Source: Variovorax sp. MHTC-1
GTDB taxonomy: Bacteria; Pseudomonadota; Gammaproteobacteria; Burkholderiales; Burkholderiaceae_C
Direction of reading: 5' to 3'
DNA: 64,000 nucleotides
NCBI RefSeq assembly: GCF_003984645.1
Contig: NZ_RWKI01000019.1
Span: 28,615 to 92,614, forward strand
Shown: in pieces, positions 16,807-25,840 of the stretch
Layout of the letters: every line of letters begins with the position of its first letter
Position numbering within the stretch: the stretch's first letter is position 1
The notes under the pieces: generated by a model
Told to the model about the DNA's origin: nothing
Database searches by the model: none
Seen by the model: the letters and a program-made list of their open reading frames with translations, nothing else
Made by a program: the position numbers and the translations under genes

Positions 16807-19182
16807 CTAGTATTCGAGTCGCAGGGGGCTGCCCACGCGCTGCGCCTCGATGTCGGCACGATGGAAGGGCAGCGGGTGCCATTGCTTGGCGGCGAACAGC
16901 GGCAGTTGGTCGTAGGCGCGGGGCGATGCGAGGTCGCTGCTCTGGCCGTAGGTCAGTATGGCCTGGGCCACCGGCCCGCGCTCGTTGAAGCCCACCACCT
17001 GCATGTAGCTGCTGCCGTAGTTGATGTTGTAGCCCTTCGGATCGATCAGCGACTGGCCCTGGCTCTCCACCTTGTTGAGCACGCCTTCGAATTCGTCGCC
17101 GCCATGGATCGCGATCTTCTGGCCGCGCACCATGCGCGTCTGCACCTCGGCCAGCGGCACATCGGCCGCGAAGCCGGCGGTGCGAACGATGGAGACTGCG
17201 TCGCCGAGCGCCTTGAAGACCGCATCGCGCGTGGCCGACGTGGCCATGTCGAGGCCGGCCGGCGTCGCGACCGGGCGCGTCGGGTCGAAGGGCACGCGCC
17301 AGACCTTCGGCACGTCCTTGGCCTTGCGCCAGAACTCGCGGAACAGCGGCGCGCCTTTCGATGCGCTGTTGCTGGTGCGGTCCCAGGCGGCGAGCACGCG
17401 GCAGCCGAGCGTCTGGTCCGGCGTGAGCGCGGAGGCGCCGGCGTTGCAGGCCGACACCAGGTCATCGACCACCAGCATGCCGGCCAGGTTGCGGTCGCGG
17501 AAGATCACGTTCTGCAGCTCGGCCGCGCCCATCTTGTCGCCCCGCAGGCCGTCCTTGCCGGCCAGCCGGGCTTCGATCTCCATGATGCTGCTGCGCGTGC
17601 GCAGCCGCTGCGGCGTGCCGACGAAGCCGACCAGCGGCGAGATGCCGGCAGGCACTTCGATGTGCGGATTGCTGAGCCAGAAACTGTCGTTGCTGTTCTG
17701 CACCCAGTCCGGCGTCACGACGACCGGCATGCGCGCCGGCGCGGTCACGCCGGGCATGGCGGCTGCGGCGTCGCGGTGCCAGGCGCAGGCCGAGCGCGAG
17801 CCGTCGAGCACCGGCAGGCCGGCGGCATTGAGCAGCGCGGCGGCACGGGGCGAGGGCGCGCAGCGCTTCAGCATGTCGGCCGACACGTCGGGCACCACCG
17901 AGAGATCGGCATACATCGCATTGCCCTCGCGGTCGGCCGCGATGGTGTTGATCCACGGCATGCCCTGGTTGCCCATGGCAGCGCGCAGTTCGGCGACGTT
18001 GCGCGCGAGCGCCATCTGCATCCAGCTCTGGGCCGAGCGCACGTTCTGCGTGTTGGCGTCGCGGATCGCGTAGGCCGTGGTCGCGGTCCAGCCGAGGCCG
18101 GCGCGCGGCAGCGAGACGACCGGGCCCCAGTCGGTGCCGTAGAAGGTCTTCGGCGGGGCCGGGCCGCCCACGGCGGGCACGCTGACGATCTTGGTCGTCA
18201 TCTTCCTGCGCTGGCCATCGACGAAGTAGACCGTGGGGTCGTCCGGGTCGAGCTTCAGCTCGTAGAGCGTGAAGCGCTTGCCGGTGGAGACCGTGTGCGT
18301 CCAGGCCACGTCCTTGTTGAAGCCGATCGCGACCACCGGGCTCAGTGCACCGGTGGCGCCCATCACGTCGAGCTTGCCGGGGATGGTGAGGTGCATCTCC
18401 CAGAAGCGGTTGATGCCGGTCCACGGGAAATGCGGATTGCCCAGCACCAGGCCGCGGCCGTCGGGCGTGGCGTTGCGGCCGAAGGCCCAGCCGTTGGAGC
18501 CGAGCTCGCCGCCCTCGGGATTGGCATTGAAGCTGTGCCGGCCGATCTCCGCGACGGCCTGCTGCAGCGCGACCGGCTCTGCGGCGGCGTTGCGCGTTCC
18601 CGGCGCGGGGGGCGCGGCCGCGAGGACCGCGCCGGCCAGCGCGCCGACACCGCCCTGGATCATCGACATCTCGGTGGTGCGCGACAGGTCGGCCAGCGAC
18701 ATGGGACGCACCCAGGGCTTGTTGCGGCAGGCTTCGGGCAGGCCGTTCGGGCCTGCGTCCTGCAGATAGCGGTTGTAGCCGGCCACGTAGCCGCGCCACG
18801 AGGCCTTGACGTCCTCGTTGTTGTGGGCGGCGGCACGCGCCAGCGCGGCGTCGTCCATGTGGGCGCGCACGAACAGGTCGATCTGCGAATTCCGCAGCCG
18901 CCCCAGGCCGAGTTCGCCGGTGGCCTGCGCGCCGAGGAACTGCGAGCGCTCGCCGCGCGCGGTGAGCAGGTGTTCCGCGGTCTGGCACACGTTGTCCTGC
19001 GCGTGCGCGTAGGCCACGCCGTAGGCGATGCCTTCGTAGTCCGGCGCCGTGATGTGCGCGATGCCGTAGGTGGTGCGCTCGATCGTCACGCTGCGCGAAC
19101 CGGGCGGCGGCGCGCTGGCGCAAGCGGCGAGGGCCAGCGCGAGTGCGAGCGGAGCGAGGCGGAAGGAGGTCGTGGCTGTCAT
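16807..19182 (-). CDS. Penicillin acylase family lipoprotein (possible acyl-homoserine lactone acylase)
   Basis: An Ntn-hydrolase precursor of 791 residues. The signal region FRLAPLALALALAACAS has a lipobox (LAAC, Cys near 21), so it is probably a membrane-attached periplasmic lipoprotein. The start is the ATG just before this signal; an earlier ATG would bury it. The conserved autocatalytic site is in GELGSNGWAFG, where serine becomes the N-terminus of the beta subunit, followed by NPHFPW. This arrangement is shared with PvdQ/QuiP-type acylases that cleave long-chain acyl amides such as AHLs, but no substrate can be assigned from sequence alone. Confidence 0.88.
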   Translation of the reverse strand: MTATTSFRLAPLALALALAACASAPPPGSRSVTIERTTYGIAHITAPDYEGIAYGVAYAHAQDNVCQTAEHLLTARGERSQFLGAQATGELGLGRLRNSQIDLFVRAHMDDAALARAAAHNNEDVKASWRGYVAGYNRYLQDAGPNGLPEACRNKPWVRPMSLADLSRTTEMSMIQGGVGALAGAVLAAAPPAPGTRNAAAEPVALQQAVAEIGRHSFNANPEGGELGSNGWAFGRNATPDGRGLVLGNPHFPWTGINRFWEMHLTIPGKLDVMGATGALSPVVAIGFNKDVAWTHTVSTGKRFTLYELKLDPDDPTVYFVDGQRRKMTTKIVSVPAVGGPAPPKTFYGTDWGPVVSLPRAGLGWTATTAYAIRDANTQNVRSAQSWMQMALARNVAELRAAMGNQGMPWINTIAADREGNAMYADLSVVPDVSADMLKRCAPSPRAAALLNAAGLPVLDGSRSACAWHRDAAAAMPGVTAPARMPVVVTPDWVQNSNDSFWLSNPHIEVPAGISPLVGFVGTPQRLRTRSSIMEIEARLAGKDGLRGDKMGAAELQNVIFRDRNLAGMLVVDDLVSACNAGASALTPDQTLGCRVLAAWDRTSNSASKGAPLFREFWRKAKDVPKVWRVPFDPTRPVATPAGLDMATSATRDAVFKALGDAVSIVRTAGFAADVPLAEVQTRMVRGQKIAIHGGDEFEGVLNKVESQGQSLIDPKGYNINYGSSYMQVVGFNERGPVAQAILTYGQSSDLASPRAYDQLPLFAAKQWHPLPFHRADIEAQRVGSPLRLEY

Positions 19183-19280
19183 GGGCTGGGCTTCTTCTGG
19201 AGTGAAAAAAGTGCTGTCGATTAGAGGTTGGCGCCGCTGGGTGACGATTGCGTGATAACCCGTGTGGCCTGTCGCCGGCG

Positions 19281-19400
19281 CTACAGTTGCCACTCGATCG
19301 GCAGGCGCGAAGAGAAGTCGATCCGCAGGCGCTGCGGGACCGTCCGGTCGAACTCGCGCGAGACCTCGCGCACCACCGGGCCGATCGCGATCACGTGCGG
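19281..19400 (-). pseudogene. Short orphan coding-like fragment (C-terminal remnant?)
   Basis: On the minus strand a frame ending at TAG 19283-19281 reads HVIAIGPVVREVSREFDRTV followed by about 18 more residues ending PIEWQL. It looks like a protein C-terminus, but no start codon or upstream domain is present. I do not recognise the parent family. It may be a gene remnant or chance open sequence. Confidence 0.25.
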
Positions 19401-19410
19401 GCGGCGCGCA

Positions 19411-20055
19411 TCACAGCTTCGGAATATGCAGCGTCTTGCTGATCATCAGCGTGCCCGAGAGGGCGAACAGCAGGGTCAGCGGATGCAGGGCCCAGGGCCC
19501 CAGCATCCAGACGCCGCCCCAGAGCGCATCGCCGATGCGGCCCTGCCAGGCGGCCCAGGCGAGCACGGCCACCAGCACCACGCTGGTCGGGATCGGCGTG
19601 CCCTCGAAGTACTTCACCTTGTCGGCGCCGGCCGAGAGCGCTTCGGCCGTGACGTTGTAGCGCGCCAGCCGGCTCACGCCGCAGCCGACGAAATAGATCA
19701 GGATCACGCAATCCCAGCCGCCGTCCAGGCCGGCGGCGAAGGCGAGCGCGGCGGGCGCCACGCCGAAGGAGATCACGTCGGCCAGCGAGTCGAGCTCGCG
19801 CCCGAGCGCCGACTGCGTCTGCCGCCAGCGCGCGATGCGGCCGTCGAAGACGTCGAAGATGAAGGCGGCGGGCGCCAGCGCCGCGGCCCAGAGGAACTGC
19901 GCGAGGGACTGGCTCGCCACATAGGCCATCGCGAGGAACACGGCGCCGACGCCGCAGGCCGCGTTGCCGAGCGTGAACACGTCGGCCAGGTGGAAGCCGC
20001 GGATCATCGAGAAATGCTTGCGGGCCCGTGCGACGACGGGAGGGGTGGTGGCCAT
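19411..20055 (-). CDS. pssA: CDP-alcohol phosphatidyltransferase, probably phosphatidylserine synthase
   Basis: The 214-residue polytopic membrane protein has the signature D-x2-DG-x2-AR-x8-G-x3-D-x3-D, visible in FDVFDGRIARW...GRELDSLADV near residue 65. FHLADVFTLGNAACG at the N-terminus is typical of CDP-diacylglycerol-serine O-phosphatidyltransferase, first step of phosphatidylethanolamine synthesis. Other members of the fold (PgsA-like) cannot be fully excluded. The ATG at 20055 has only a weak GAAAG ribosome-binding site. Confidence 0.82.
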   Translation of the reverse strand: MATTPPVVARARKHFSMIRGFHLADVFTLGNAACGVGAVFLAMAYVASQSLAQFLWAAALAPAAFIFDVFDGRIARWRQTQSALGRELDSLADVISFGVAPAALAFAAGLDGGWDCVILIYFVGCGVSRLARYNVTAEALSAGADKVKYFEGTPIPTSVVLVAVLAWAAWQGRIGDALWGGVWMLGPWALHPLTLLFALSGTLMISKTLHIPKL

Positions 20056-20243
20056 GGTCGTTCTTTCGAAGGGAAAGCTGCGCTGCACCTTAGCGCAACT
20101 GCGGGAGGCTTTCTGTAGTCGCAATCCACAAACCCGTTCGGCCTGAGCTCAGGAGAGGCTTCGACAAGCTTGGCCCGAGGGGATCGGAGAGGCGGCGCCG
20201 AGCTTGATGATCGCGAGGGGTCGCGGGCCATCCATCTCCGGGA
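20056..20243. other. Intergenic region with degenerate dispersed repeat
   Basis: No gene is seen. A segment around 20130-20180 (CGTTCGGCCTGAGCT, then GGCTTCGACAAGCTTGGCCC) resembles, from memory, a short repeat common in Comamonadaceae genomes, and can form a loose hairpin. Confidence 0.3.
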
Positions 20244-21671
20244 TCACGTCGCAGCCGGCGCGAGCTTCTCGATGGCAACCACGGCGCGCTCTGCGACGCG
20301 CGCCACCACGTCCTGGCGCTGCGGCGCCTCGCGCCAGCGCAGCCGGGCACCGCTTTCCCATTCGGGGTGGCTGCGTGCCGGCTGGGCCGCGCGCACCAGC
20401 TCGGCCAGCGGGCGCTGCGTCGCTTCGGTACTGCCTGCGGTCGTGCCGGTGGCGATGCGGTCGACGGCCGCATGGCCGCGCTGCTCCAGCGCGCGCACGA
20501 GCTTCAACTGCCAGCTTGCGATCACGAACAGCACGCGGTCTTCCACCGTGAGCTCGTGCACGTCGCGCAGCTTGTTGGCGAGCTTGCGGCCCAGCGGCCC
20601 CAGGCCCTGGGAGACCGCACCGCCGATGGCACCGCCCAGCGCCGCACCCGCGCCCAGCGAGAGGCCATGCAGCGCGAGGTCGGCCACCACGCCGACCGCC
20701 GCGCCGACGGCCACGCCCTTGCCGAGCAAGACGCCCGCATCCTTCAGCGCCTCGGGGTGGAAGAAGTCCATGGTCCAGCGGCCTTCCACCAGCGGCAGCG
20801 GCGCCTCGTCGGCATCGCCCTCGCGGAAGCCGTAGAGCGCAAGCAGGTCCTCGGCGCAGCGCTGCGCCTTGTCGAACACGGCCTTCTGCAGCGCGGCGAT
20901 CAGCCGCCGGCGGCTGCTCTCGATGGCGAATTCGACGGCCGATACGTTGCGGCGCAGCGCGGCCGCATCGACCAGCAGCTCGGCGATGCGCGTCGCCGCG
21001 GCCCGCCGCCGACTGGCGAACTCGGCTTCGAGGAAGGCGGCCACGCCGTCGAGCTGCGCGCGCCGATCGCGCAGCAAGGTGGCGAGGTCGCGGTAGAGCT
21101 CGCGCTCGGCGCCGACGAAAGGCGCGGCCGCGTCGAAGCGCACCACCACATGCAGTCCGTAGGCCGAGAGCAGTTCCTTCCAGGCGGCCTCGCGGTTCGC
21201 CGCGTCGCGCACGAAGTTGAGCACCGGCAGCACGGGCCGAGCGCAGGCGTTGAGCAGCTCGATCTCGGCGCGGAACTTGGGCAGCACCGGCTCGCGCGCA
21301 TCGATCACCAGGAAGGCGGCATCGACCTCGAGCAGGGCGCGCAGCACCTTGGCTTCCTGCTCGAAGACACCGTGCGCCTCGGGGCCCTGGAGGAAGCGGC
21401 GCACGCGCTCGGGCGGCGTGAGGTCCTTGTCGTCGAAGGCGGCCAGATGTTCGCGCAGGGCGACCGCGTCTTCCAGGCCCGGCGTGTCGAAGAAGCGCAC
21501 GGCGGCGCGGCCGTTCACCTGCAGCTCGACGGCTTCGACGTGGCGCGTGGTGCCGGGCTGCTGCGACACCTCGCCGAAGTTCACGCGCCGCGTCAGCGTG
21601 CGCAAGAGCGAGGTCTTGCCGGCATTGGTGTGGCCGACGACGGCGATGCGGATCGGCTCCGTCATCGTCAT
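20244..21671 (-). CDS. DUF3482-type GTPase
   Basis: The 475-residue protein has an Era/TrmE-like GTPase domain at the N-terminus: G1 GHTNAGKTS near residue 12, G3 DTPGLED near 55. The G4 region is divergent (NFVRD in place of NKxD). A helical middle part follows. A Gly/Ala-rich hydrophobic segment of about 40 residues near 330 (VGAAVGVVADLALHGLSLGA) could insert in the membrane. The start ATG overlaps the stop of the upstream DUF2868 gene (ATGA), so the two are translationally coupled and probably act together; their role is not established. Confidence 0.85.
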   Translation of the reverse strand: MTMTEPIRIAVVGHTNAGKTSLLRTLTRRVNFGEVSQQPGTTRHVEAVELQVNGRAAVRFFDTPGLEDAVALREHLAAFDDKDLTPPERVRRFLQGPEAHGVFEQEAKVLRALLEVDAAFLVIDAREPVLPKFRAEIELLNACARPVLPVLNFVRDAANREAAWKELLSAYGLHVVVRFDAAAPFVGAERELYRDLATLLRDRRAQLDGVAAFLEAEFASRRRAAATRIAELLVDAAALRRNVSAVEFAIESSRRRLIAALQKAVFDKAQRCAEDLLALYGFREGDADEAPLPLVEGRWTMDFFHPEALKDAGVLLGKGVAVGAAVGVVADLALHGLSLGAGAALGGAIGGAVSQGLGPLGRKLANKLRDVHELTVEDRVLFVIASWQLKLVRALEQRGHAAVDRIATGTTAGSTEATQRPLAELVRAAQPARSHPEWESGARLRWREAPQRQDVVARVAERAVVAIEKLAPAAT

Positions 21672-23047
21672 GCCCATCCGCGCAAGGCGGCTTCCGGCGT
21701 ATCGCTGGCAGCGATGCGCTCCAGGCCGGCGGCGGTCAGCCAGGCGTGCCAGCGGTCGCGCGTTTCCTGCACCTGGCCGTCCAGCAGCCACAGCCGGCAT
21801 TCGCTGCTGAGCGCGGCCACCTCGCGCAGGAAGCGCTCGGTGCCGCGATCGGGGCTCGAAGCCGCGTTGCAGCCGACCAGCACGCGGCGCGGCCGCACGC
21901 GGGCCAGCGTATCGAGCAGGTCGCGCCGCGCGCCCGCGCTGCCGTCGATGCGCAGCACCTGCGCGGCTGCGGCATCGAGCCCGGGCGGCGGCCACGGCAG
22001 CTCGTCCGGCAGCTCGAAGCCGATGGCCATCAGCGTGTCGGTGGTCTCGCCGGCAGCCAGGCCGGTGGCAGCGCCGTGCAGCAGGCGGCCAGCGTCGGCA
22101 TCGACGATCTGCCGCGGCGCCATGGCTTCGAAGCGCGCCAGCAGCCGGCGGTGGTAAGGCTGCGAAAGATCGGGCGCGAGCGCCTTTCTGCGCGCCTGCC
22201 AGACCAGCGCGCAGAGCAGCGCGAAGAAGAGGCGCGGCAGCAGCCCGTAGACCACGATGCAGCCAGTGAGCCACAGCGCCCAGGCGCGCTGGCCGGCCGC
22301 GGCGGCGAGCGGCGACAGCACGGTCTGCGCATCCGGCACCGCAAAGCCCAGCCGGGCCGGCGCCGCGCCGAGCAGCTGCACGCCGCGCACGAAGAAGGCC
22401 GGGTCGAGGATGGTCGTCTCCCAGCTCAGCGTGTAGTTGCGGAAGGCCAGCGCAAAGAGCAGGGCGGCGAGCACCACCGCGAAGGAGATCGACCAGATCG
22501 CGTGGCTCACGAAGCCCAGCGCCCAGGGCAGCAGGCGCGCGCGGGCCAGCAGGCGGGTGGCAGCCCGCAGCAGGATCGGCGCCTGGCCGCGCTTGCCGCC
22601 GGCCACGCGGGCCGTGAGCGCCAGCCACAGCCAGCCGAAGGAGGCGTTGAAGCCGCCCAGCGGCACCAGCAACCCGAAGAGCCACAGCAGCAGGGTCAGG
22701 AGGTGCAGGCCCAGCAGGCTGGCGAGCGCCACCACCACGTTGATGCTGCGCGCGCTGCCGCCGACCACGCTGCCGGCGAGCGTGAGGCCGGCAACGACGA
22801 TCAGCGCCACCAGCGCCAGCAGCACCCACGGCGCCCAGGCGCGGGCGCGTTCCAGTTCGTTCAGCAGGCCGATGCGCTTGCCGAGAAGGCGTGCGCGTTC
22901 GATGACCCGGCCGCAGCCGTCGGACCGCAGCGCCATGGCCTCGCGCATCGCTTGCGCGTCATCGAGCGGACCGGTCTCTTCGACCAGTTGCACGGCCTCG
23001 GTGATCGTCGCATCCTGGAAATCAAAGCGCTGCGCTGCGGGGTTCAA
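21668..23047 (-). CDS. DUF2868 membrane protein
   Basis: The 459-residue protein has several transmembrane helices between about residues 70 and 290: WVLLALVALIVVAGLTLAG, VVVALASLLGLHLLTLLLWL, a helix near 190, and WALWLTGCIVVYGLLPRLFF. A soluble C-terminal domain of ~150 residues follows. The family is almost always found next to DUF3482 GTPases, as here, with a 4-bp overlap. Function unknown; a membrane partner for the GTPase is a reasonable guess. Confidence 0.82.
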   Translation of the reverse strand: MNPAAQRFDFQDATITEAVQLVEETGPLDDAQAMREAMALRSDGCGRVIERARLLGKRIGLLNELERARAWAPWVLLALVALIVVAGLTLAGSVVGGSARSINVVVALASLLGLHLLTLLLWLFGLLVPLGGFNASFGWLWLALTARVAGGKRGQAPILLRAATRLLARARLLPWALGFVSHAIWSISFAVVLAALLFALAFRNYTLSWETTILDPAFFVRGVQLLGAAPARLGFAVPDAQTVLSPLAAAAGQRAWALWLTGCIVVYGLLPRLFFALLCALVWQARRKALAPDLSQPYHRRLLARFEAMAPRQIVDADAGRLLHGAATGLAAGETTDTLMAIGFELPDELPWPPPGLDAAAAQVLRIDGSAGARRDLLDTLARVRPRRVLVGCNAASSPDRGTERFLREVAALSSECRLWLLDGQVQETRDRWHAWLTAAGLERIAASDTPEAALRGWA

Positions 23048-23105
23048 CGGCTTCCTTCAAAGAGAGCGCGAAATTATGCCCGGCGCCCCCGGCCGTCGCC
23101 CCATG

Positions 23106-23129
23106 AAAAACGGGGCCGCGATGGCCCCG
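23106..23129 (-). terminator. Rho-independent terminator
   Basis: On the minus strand CGGGGCC-ATCGC-GGCCCCG is followed by TTTTT. It lies ~45 bp downstream of the small gene at 23175-23249 and closes that transcript. Confidence 0.75.
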
Positions 23130-23174
23130 GAATCCGCGTCCGCGAAAGGGCGCAGACAAGAAGATGGCGGTTGT

Positions 23175-23249
23175 TCAGCGAAGGCCGAAGAACGAGAGCA
23201 CGGCGACCACGACCACGACCAAACCGACGATGTAGATGATGGAATTCAC
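23175..23249 (-). CDS. 24-residue single-helix membrane peptide
   Basis: The GTG start at 23249 is preceded by AGGAG eight bases upstream. The product is MNSIIYIVGLVVVVVAVLSF followed by FGLR, a single hydrophobic helix with a basic C-terminus. It has its own rho-independent terminator, which argues that it is a real gene. Similar tiny peptides are, to my recollection, common in Burkholderiales and usually unannotated. A membrane regulator or toxin-like role is only a guess. Confidence 0.65.
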   Translation of the reverse strand: MNSIIYIVGLVVVVVAVLSFFGLR

Positions 23250-23344
23250 GGCGAGGACTCCTCTTGTTGAAGACCATTCCAGGGTGACAGGCGCAGGATT
23301 TCAAGCTGTAGTCGGCTGTCTGCGGGCCCTGTAGGACTCGCGAG

Positions 23345-25183
23345 TCACTCGTCGTCGCCATCCCCCAGGAAGCCCCCGCTCTGGTGCGCCCACAGCCGCG
23401 CGTAGAGCCCGCCCTGCGCGAGCAGCGACTTGTGATCGCCCTGTTCGACCACGCGGCCCTCGTCGAGCACGATCAGCCGGTCCATGGCCGCGATGGTCGA
23501 CAGCCGGTGCGCGATCGCTATCACGGTCTTGCCTTCCATCAGCCGGTACAGGCTGGCCTGGATCGCGGCCTCGACCTCGGAGTCGAGCGCACTCGTGGCT
23601 TCGTCGAGCAGCAGGATCGGCGCGTCCTTCAGCATCACGCGCGCGATCGCGACGCGCTGGCGCTGGCCGCCGGAGAGCTTGACGCCGCGCTCGCCCACGT
23701 GCGCCTCGTAGCCGCGGCGCCCGTTCGGGTCGCCCAGCGTCTGGATGAAGTCATGCGCCTCGGCGCGTTCGGCCGCCGCGCGGATCGCCTCTGCGCTCGC
23801 GTCCGGCCGGCCGTAGGCGATGTTGTCGGCCACCGAGCGGTGCATCAGCGAGGTGTCCTGCGTGACCATGCCGATGTGGGCGCGCAGCGAATCCTGCGTG
23901 ACGTGCGCGATGTCCTGGCCGTCGATCAGGATGCGGCCGCTTTCCAGATCGTGGAAGCGCAGCAGCAGGTTCACCAACGTCGATTTGCCGGCGCCCGAGC
24001 GGCCGACCAGGCCGATCTTCTCGCCGGGCGCGACGGTGAGCGTGAGGTCGTCGATCACGCGGCGGCCGCCGTCGGCGTAGCGGAAGCTCGCGTGATCGAA
24101 GCGCACTTCGCCGTGCGGCACGGCAAGCACGGCGGCGTCGGGCGCATCGAGCACGGTGCGCGGGCGCGACAGCGTCTTCATGCCGTCCTGCACCGTACCG
24201 ATGTTCTCGAACAGGCTGGTCATTTCCCACATGATCCAGTGCGACATGCCTTGCAGGCGCAGCGCCATCGCGGTCGCCGCGGCCACCGCGCCGACGCCGA
24301 CCGCGCCCTGCGACCACAGCCAGAGGCCCGTGCCCGCCATGCCGGCGGTCAGGCCCATGCTGAGCGTGTGGTTGGCGATCTCGAAGGCGCTCACCAGCCG
24401 CATCTGGCCATAGCCGGTGTGCATGAATTCCTTCATCGCCGCGCGCGCGAAGCCGGCCTCGCGCTGGGTGTGCGAGAACAGCTTGACGGTGGCGATGTTG
24501 GTGTAGGCGTCGGTCACGCGGCCGGTCATCATGGCGCGCGCATCGGCCTGCGCCTTGCCGATCTCGCCGAGCCGCGGCACGAAGAAGACGAGCGTGGCGA
24601 TGTAGAGCACGAGCCAGATCACGAAGGGCAGCATCAGCTGCGCATCGAGCACGGCCGCGAGCACGATCATGGTCGCGACGTAGACGCCCATGGCCACCAG
24701 CACGTCGGCCAGCACGAAGACGGTCTCGCGCACCGCCAGCGCGGTCTGCATCACCTTGGCCGTGATGCGGCCGGCGAACTCGTCCTGGTAGAAGGCCATG
24801 CTCTGGCCCAGCATCAGGCGGTGGAAGTTCCAGCGCAGCCGCATCGGCAGGTTGACCGCCAGCGTCTGGTGCTTGACCACGGTCTGCAGCGCCACCACGG
24901 CGATGCTGGCGACCAGCGCCGCGCCCAGCCACATCAGCGTGTCGCCGCGCTCTTCCCACAGCCGGGCCGGCACCTGGCCGCCGAGCCAGTCGACGATGCG
25001 CCCGAGCATCGCGAACAGCAGCGCCTCGAAGGCCGACATCGCGGCCGTGAACAGCGCCATGGCGAGGATCTTGCCGCGCAGGCCTTCGGTGCAGGCCCAG
25101 AGAAAGGCGAAGAAGCCGAGTGGCGGCAGTGCGGGTTCGGCGGGGGGATAGGGATGAAGCAGTTTTTCGAAGTAACGGAACAA
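23345..25183 (-). CDS. ABC exporter, fused permease and ATPase
   Basis: I place the start at TTG 25183, giving 612 residues beginning LFRYFEKLLHPYPP, because GGAGA lies ten bases upstream. The long in-frame extension further upstream runs into repeat element C and is not conserved protein. An N-terminal six-helix ABC transmembrane domain (about 30-320) precedes a nucleotide-binding domain with Walker A GRSGAGKST, signature LSGGQRQRVAIARV, Walker B ILLLDEATSALDSE and a switch histidine in AIAHRLST. This is the MsbA/multidrug half-transporter class that works as a dimer; the substrate is unknown. Confidence 0.9.
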   Translation of the reverse strand: MFRYFEKLLHPYPPAEPALPPLGFFAFLWACTEGLRGKILAMALFTAAMSAFEALLFAMLGRIVDWLGGQVPARLWEERGDTLMWLGAALVASIAVVALQTVVKHQTLAVNLPMRLRWNFHRLMLGQSMAFYQDEFAGRITAKVMQTALAVRETVFVLADVLVAMGVYVATMIVLAAVLDAQLMLPFVIWLVLYIATLVFFVPRLGEIGKAQADARAMMTGRVTDAYTNIATVKLFSHTQREAGFARAAMKEFMHTGYGQMRLVSAFEIANHTLSMGLTAGMAGTGLWLWSQGAVGVGAVAAATAMALRLQGMSHWIMWEMTSLFENIGTVQDGMKTLSRPRTVLDAPDAAVLAVPHGEVRFDHASFRYADGGRRVIDDLTLTVAPGEKIGLVGRSGAGKSTLVNLLLRFHDLESGRILIDGQDIAHVTQDSLRAHIGMVTQDTSLMHRSVADNIAYGRPDASAEAIRAAAERAEAHDFIQTLGDPNGRRGYEAHVGERGVKLSGGQRQRVAIARVMLKDAPILLLDEATSALDSEVEAAIQASLYRLMEGKTVIAIAHRLSTIAAMDRLIVLDEGRVVEQGDHKSLLAQGGLYARLWAHQSGGFLGDGDDE

Positions 25184-25265
25184 GGCGGGCTGTCTCCAGT
25201 GAGGCGCCACTGCAACGGCGGGCCCGCCTTCGCGCATGCGCAGGCCTATTGGTGTGCCGGGGCGC

Positions 25266-25450
25266 GGAGGCGGGCGGTGTGCCCTGTGCCGGCCGACGTC
25301 ACCGGCCCTTCGGGCTTCCCTGCGCTGCTCGCGCCAGGCGGGGTCTCGCTCAAACTCGCTTCGCTCAAACAGTCGCGAGCCCTGATCCGCCTGCCGCTGC
25401 GCTGCTCGGCGGTGCCTCAACGGCCGGCCCAGGGCACACCGCCCGCCTCC
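25266..25450. repeat. Type C inverted-repeat element (185 bp)
   Basis: The 30-bp arms at 25266-25295 and 25421-25450 begin GGAGGCGGGCGGTGTGCCCTG and match at 29 of 30 positions. No CTAG flanks are seen. It abuts the truncated type B element at 25456. Translated on the minus strand it gives an Arg-rich stretch that would falsely lengthen the ABC exporter. Confidence 0.75.
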
Positions 25451-25455
25451 GTGGA

Positions 25456-25572
25456 CGCGCTGCGGCGTTGCAAATGCTCGCGATACCTACGGGTATCGCT
25501 GCGCTTTGCGCCTTGCATCGCATCCCGTCTCGGGCGTCCCCTCACCGCCCATTTCAATGATTCAGCGCCTAG
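25456..25572. repeat. Type B element, truncated copy 2
   Basis: It is the inverted copy of 12838-12954, identical by eye over ~115 bp. It stops abruptly where element C begins, so its distal terminal repeat is missing. It joins element A through a single CTAG (25569-25572), in the same order as copy 1. Confidence 0.75.
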
Positions 25573-25840
25573 GGCCTGTTAGCGCTATTTGCGGGGTCGC
25601 GAAGGCCTGCCAGGGCGGGCCAATCAAGGCGCGCGACGCCGTGCGTGCGTCGGCACGCACAAGGAGCGCAACGCCGAGTGGCGCGCCCTGGCAGGCCTTC
25701 CCTTCGGGTTGCCCAGCCAAGGGGCCGTCTGCGGCGTTGCCCGCGCTTGCAAGGCGCAAGCCTTGCTGCGCGCGGGCGCCTTGCGTCCAGCCCCTTGGCT
25801 GGGCAACGCGATCCCCGCAAATAGCGTTAACAGGCCCTAG
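25569..25840. repeat. CTAG-bounded type A element, copy 2 (272 bp, inverted)
   Basis: Nearly identical to 12570-12841 in reverse orientation; by eye only a few bases differ, such as GACGCAAGG against GATGCAAGG. Terminal repeats and both internal hairpins are intact. The right CTAG (25837-25840) gives the stop codon of the LysR gene. Confidence 0.85.

Noticed and set aside
16807..19182. Possible beta-lactam resistance gene (penicillin acylase fold)
   Set aside because: The Ntn-hydrolase family is broad and the motifs fit AHL/long-chain acylases; there is no sign of a resistance context.
23300..23340. Sequence CTGTCTGCGGGCCCTGTAGGA as another copy of a mobile repeat
   Set aside because: It resembles stretches near 13350 and 14670 only loosely; too short and divergent to call a family.
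25184..25420. N-terminal extension of the ABC exporter
   Set aside because: The extra ~79 residues include translation of repeat element C; a TTG start with a good ribosome-binding site at 25183 gives a normal-length protein.
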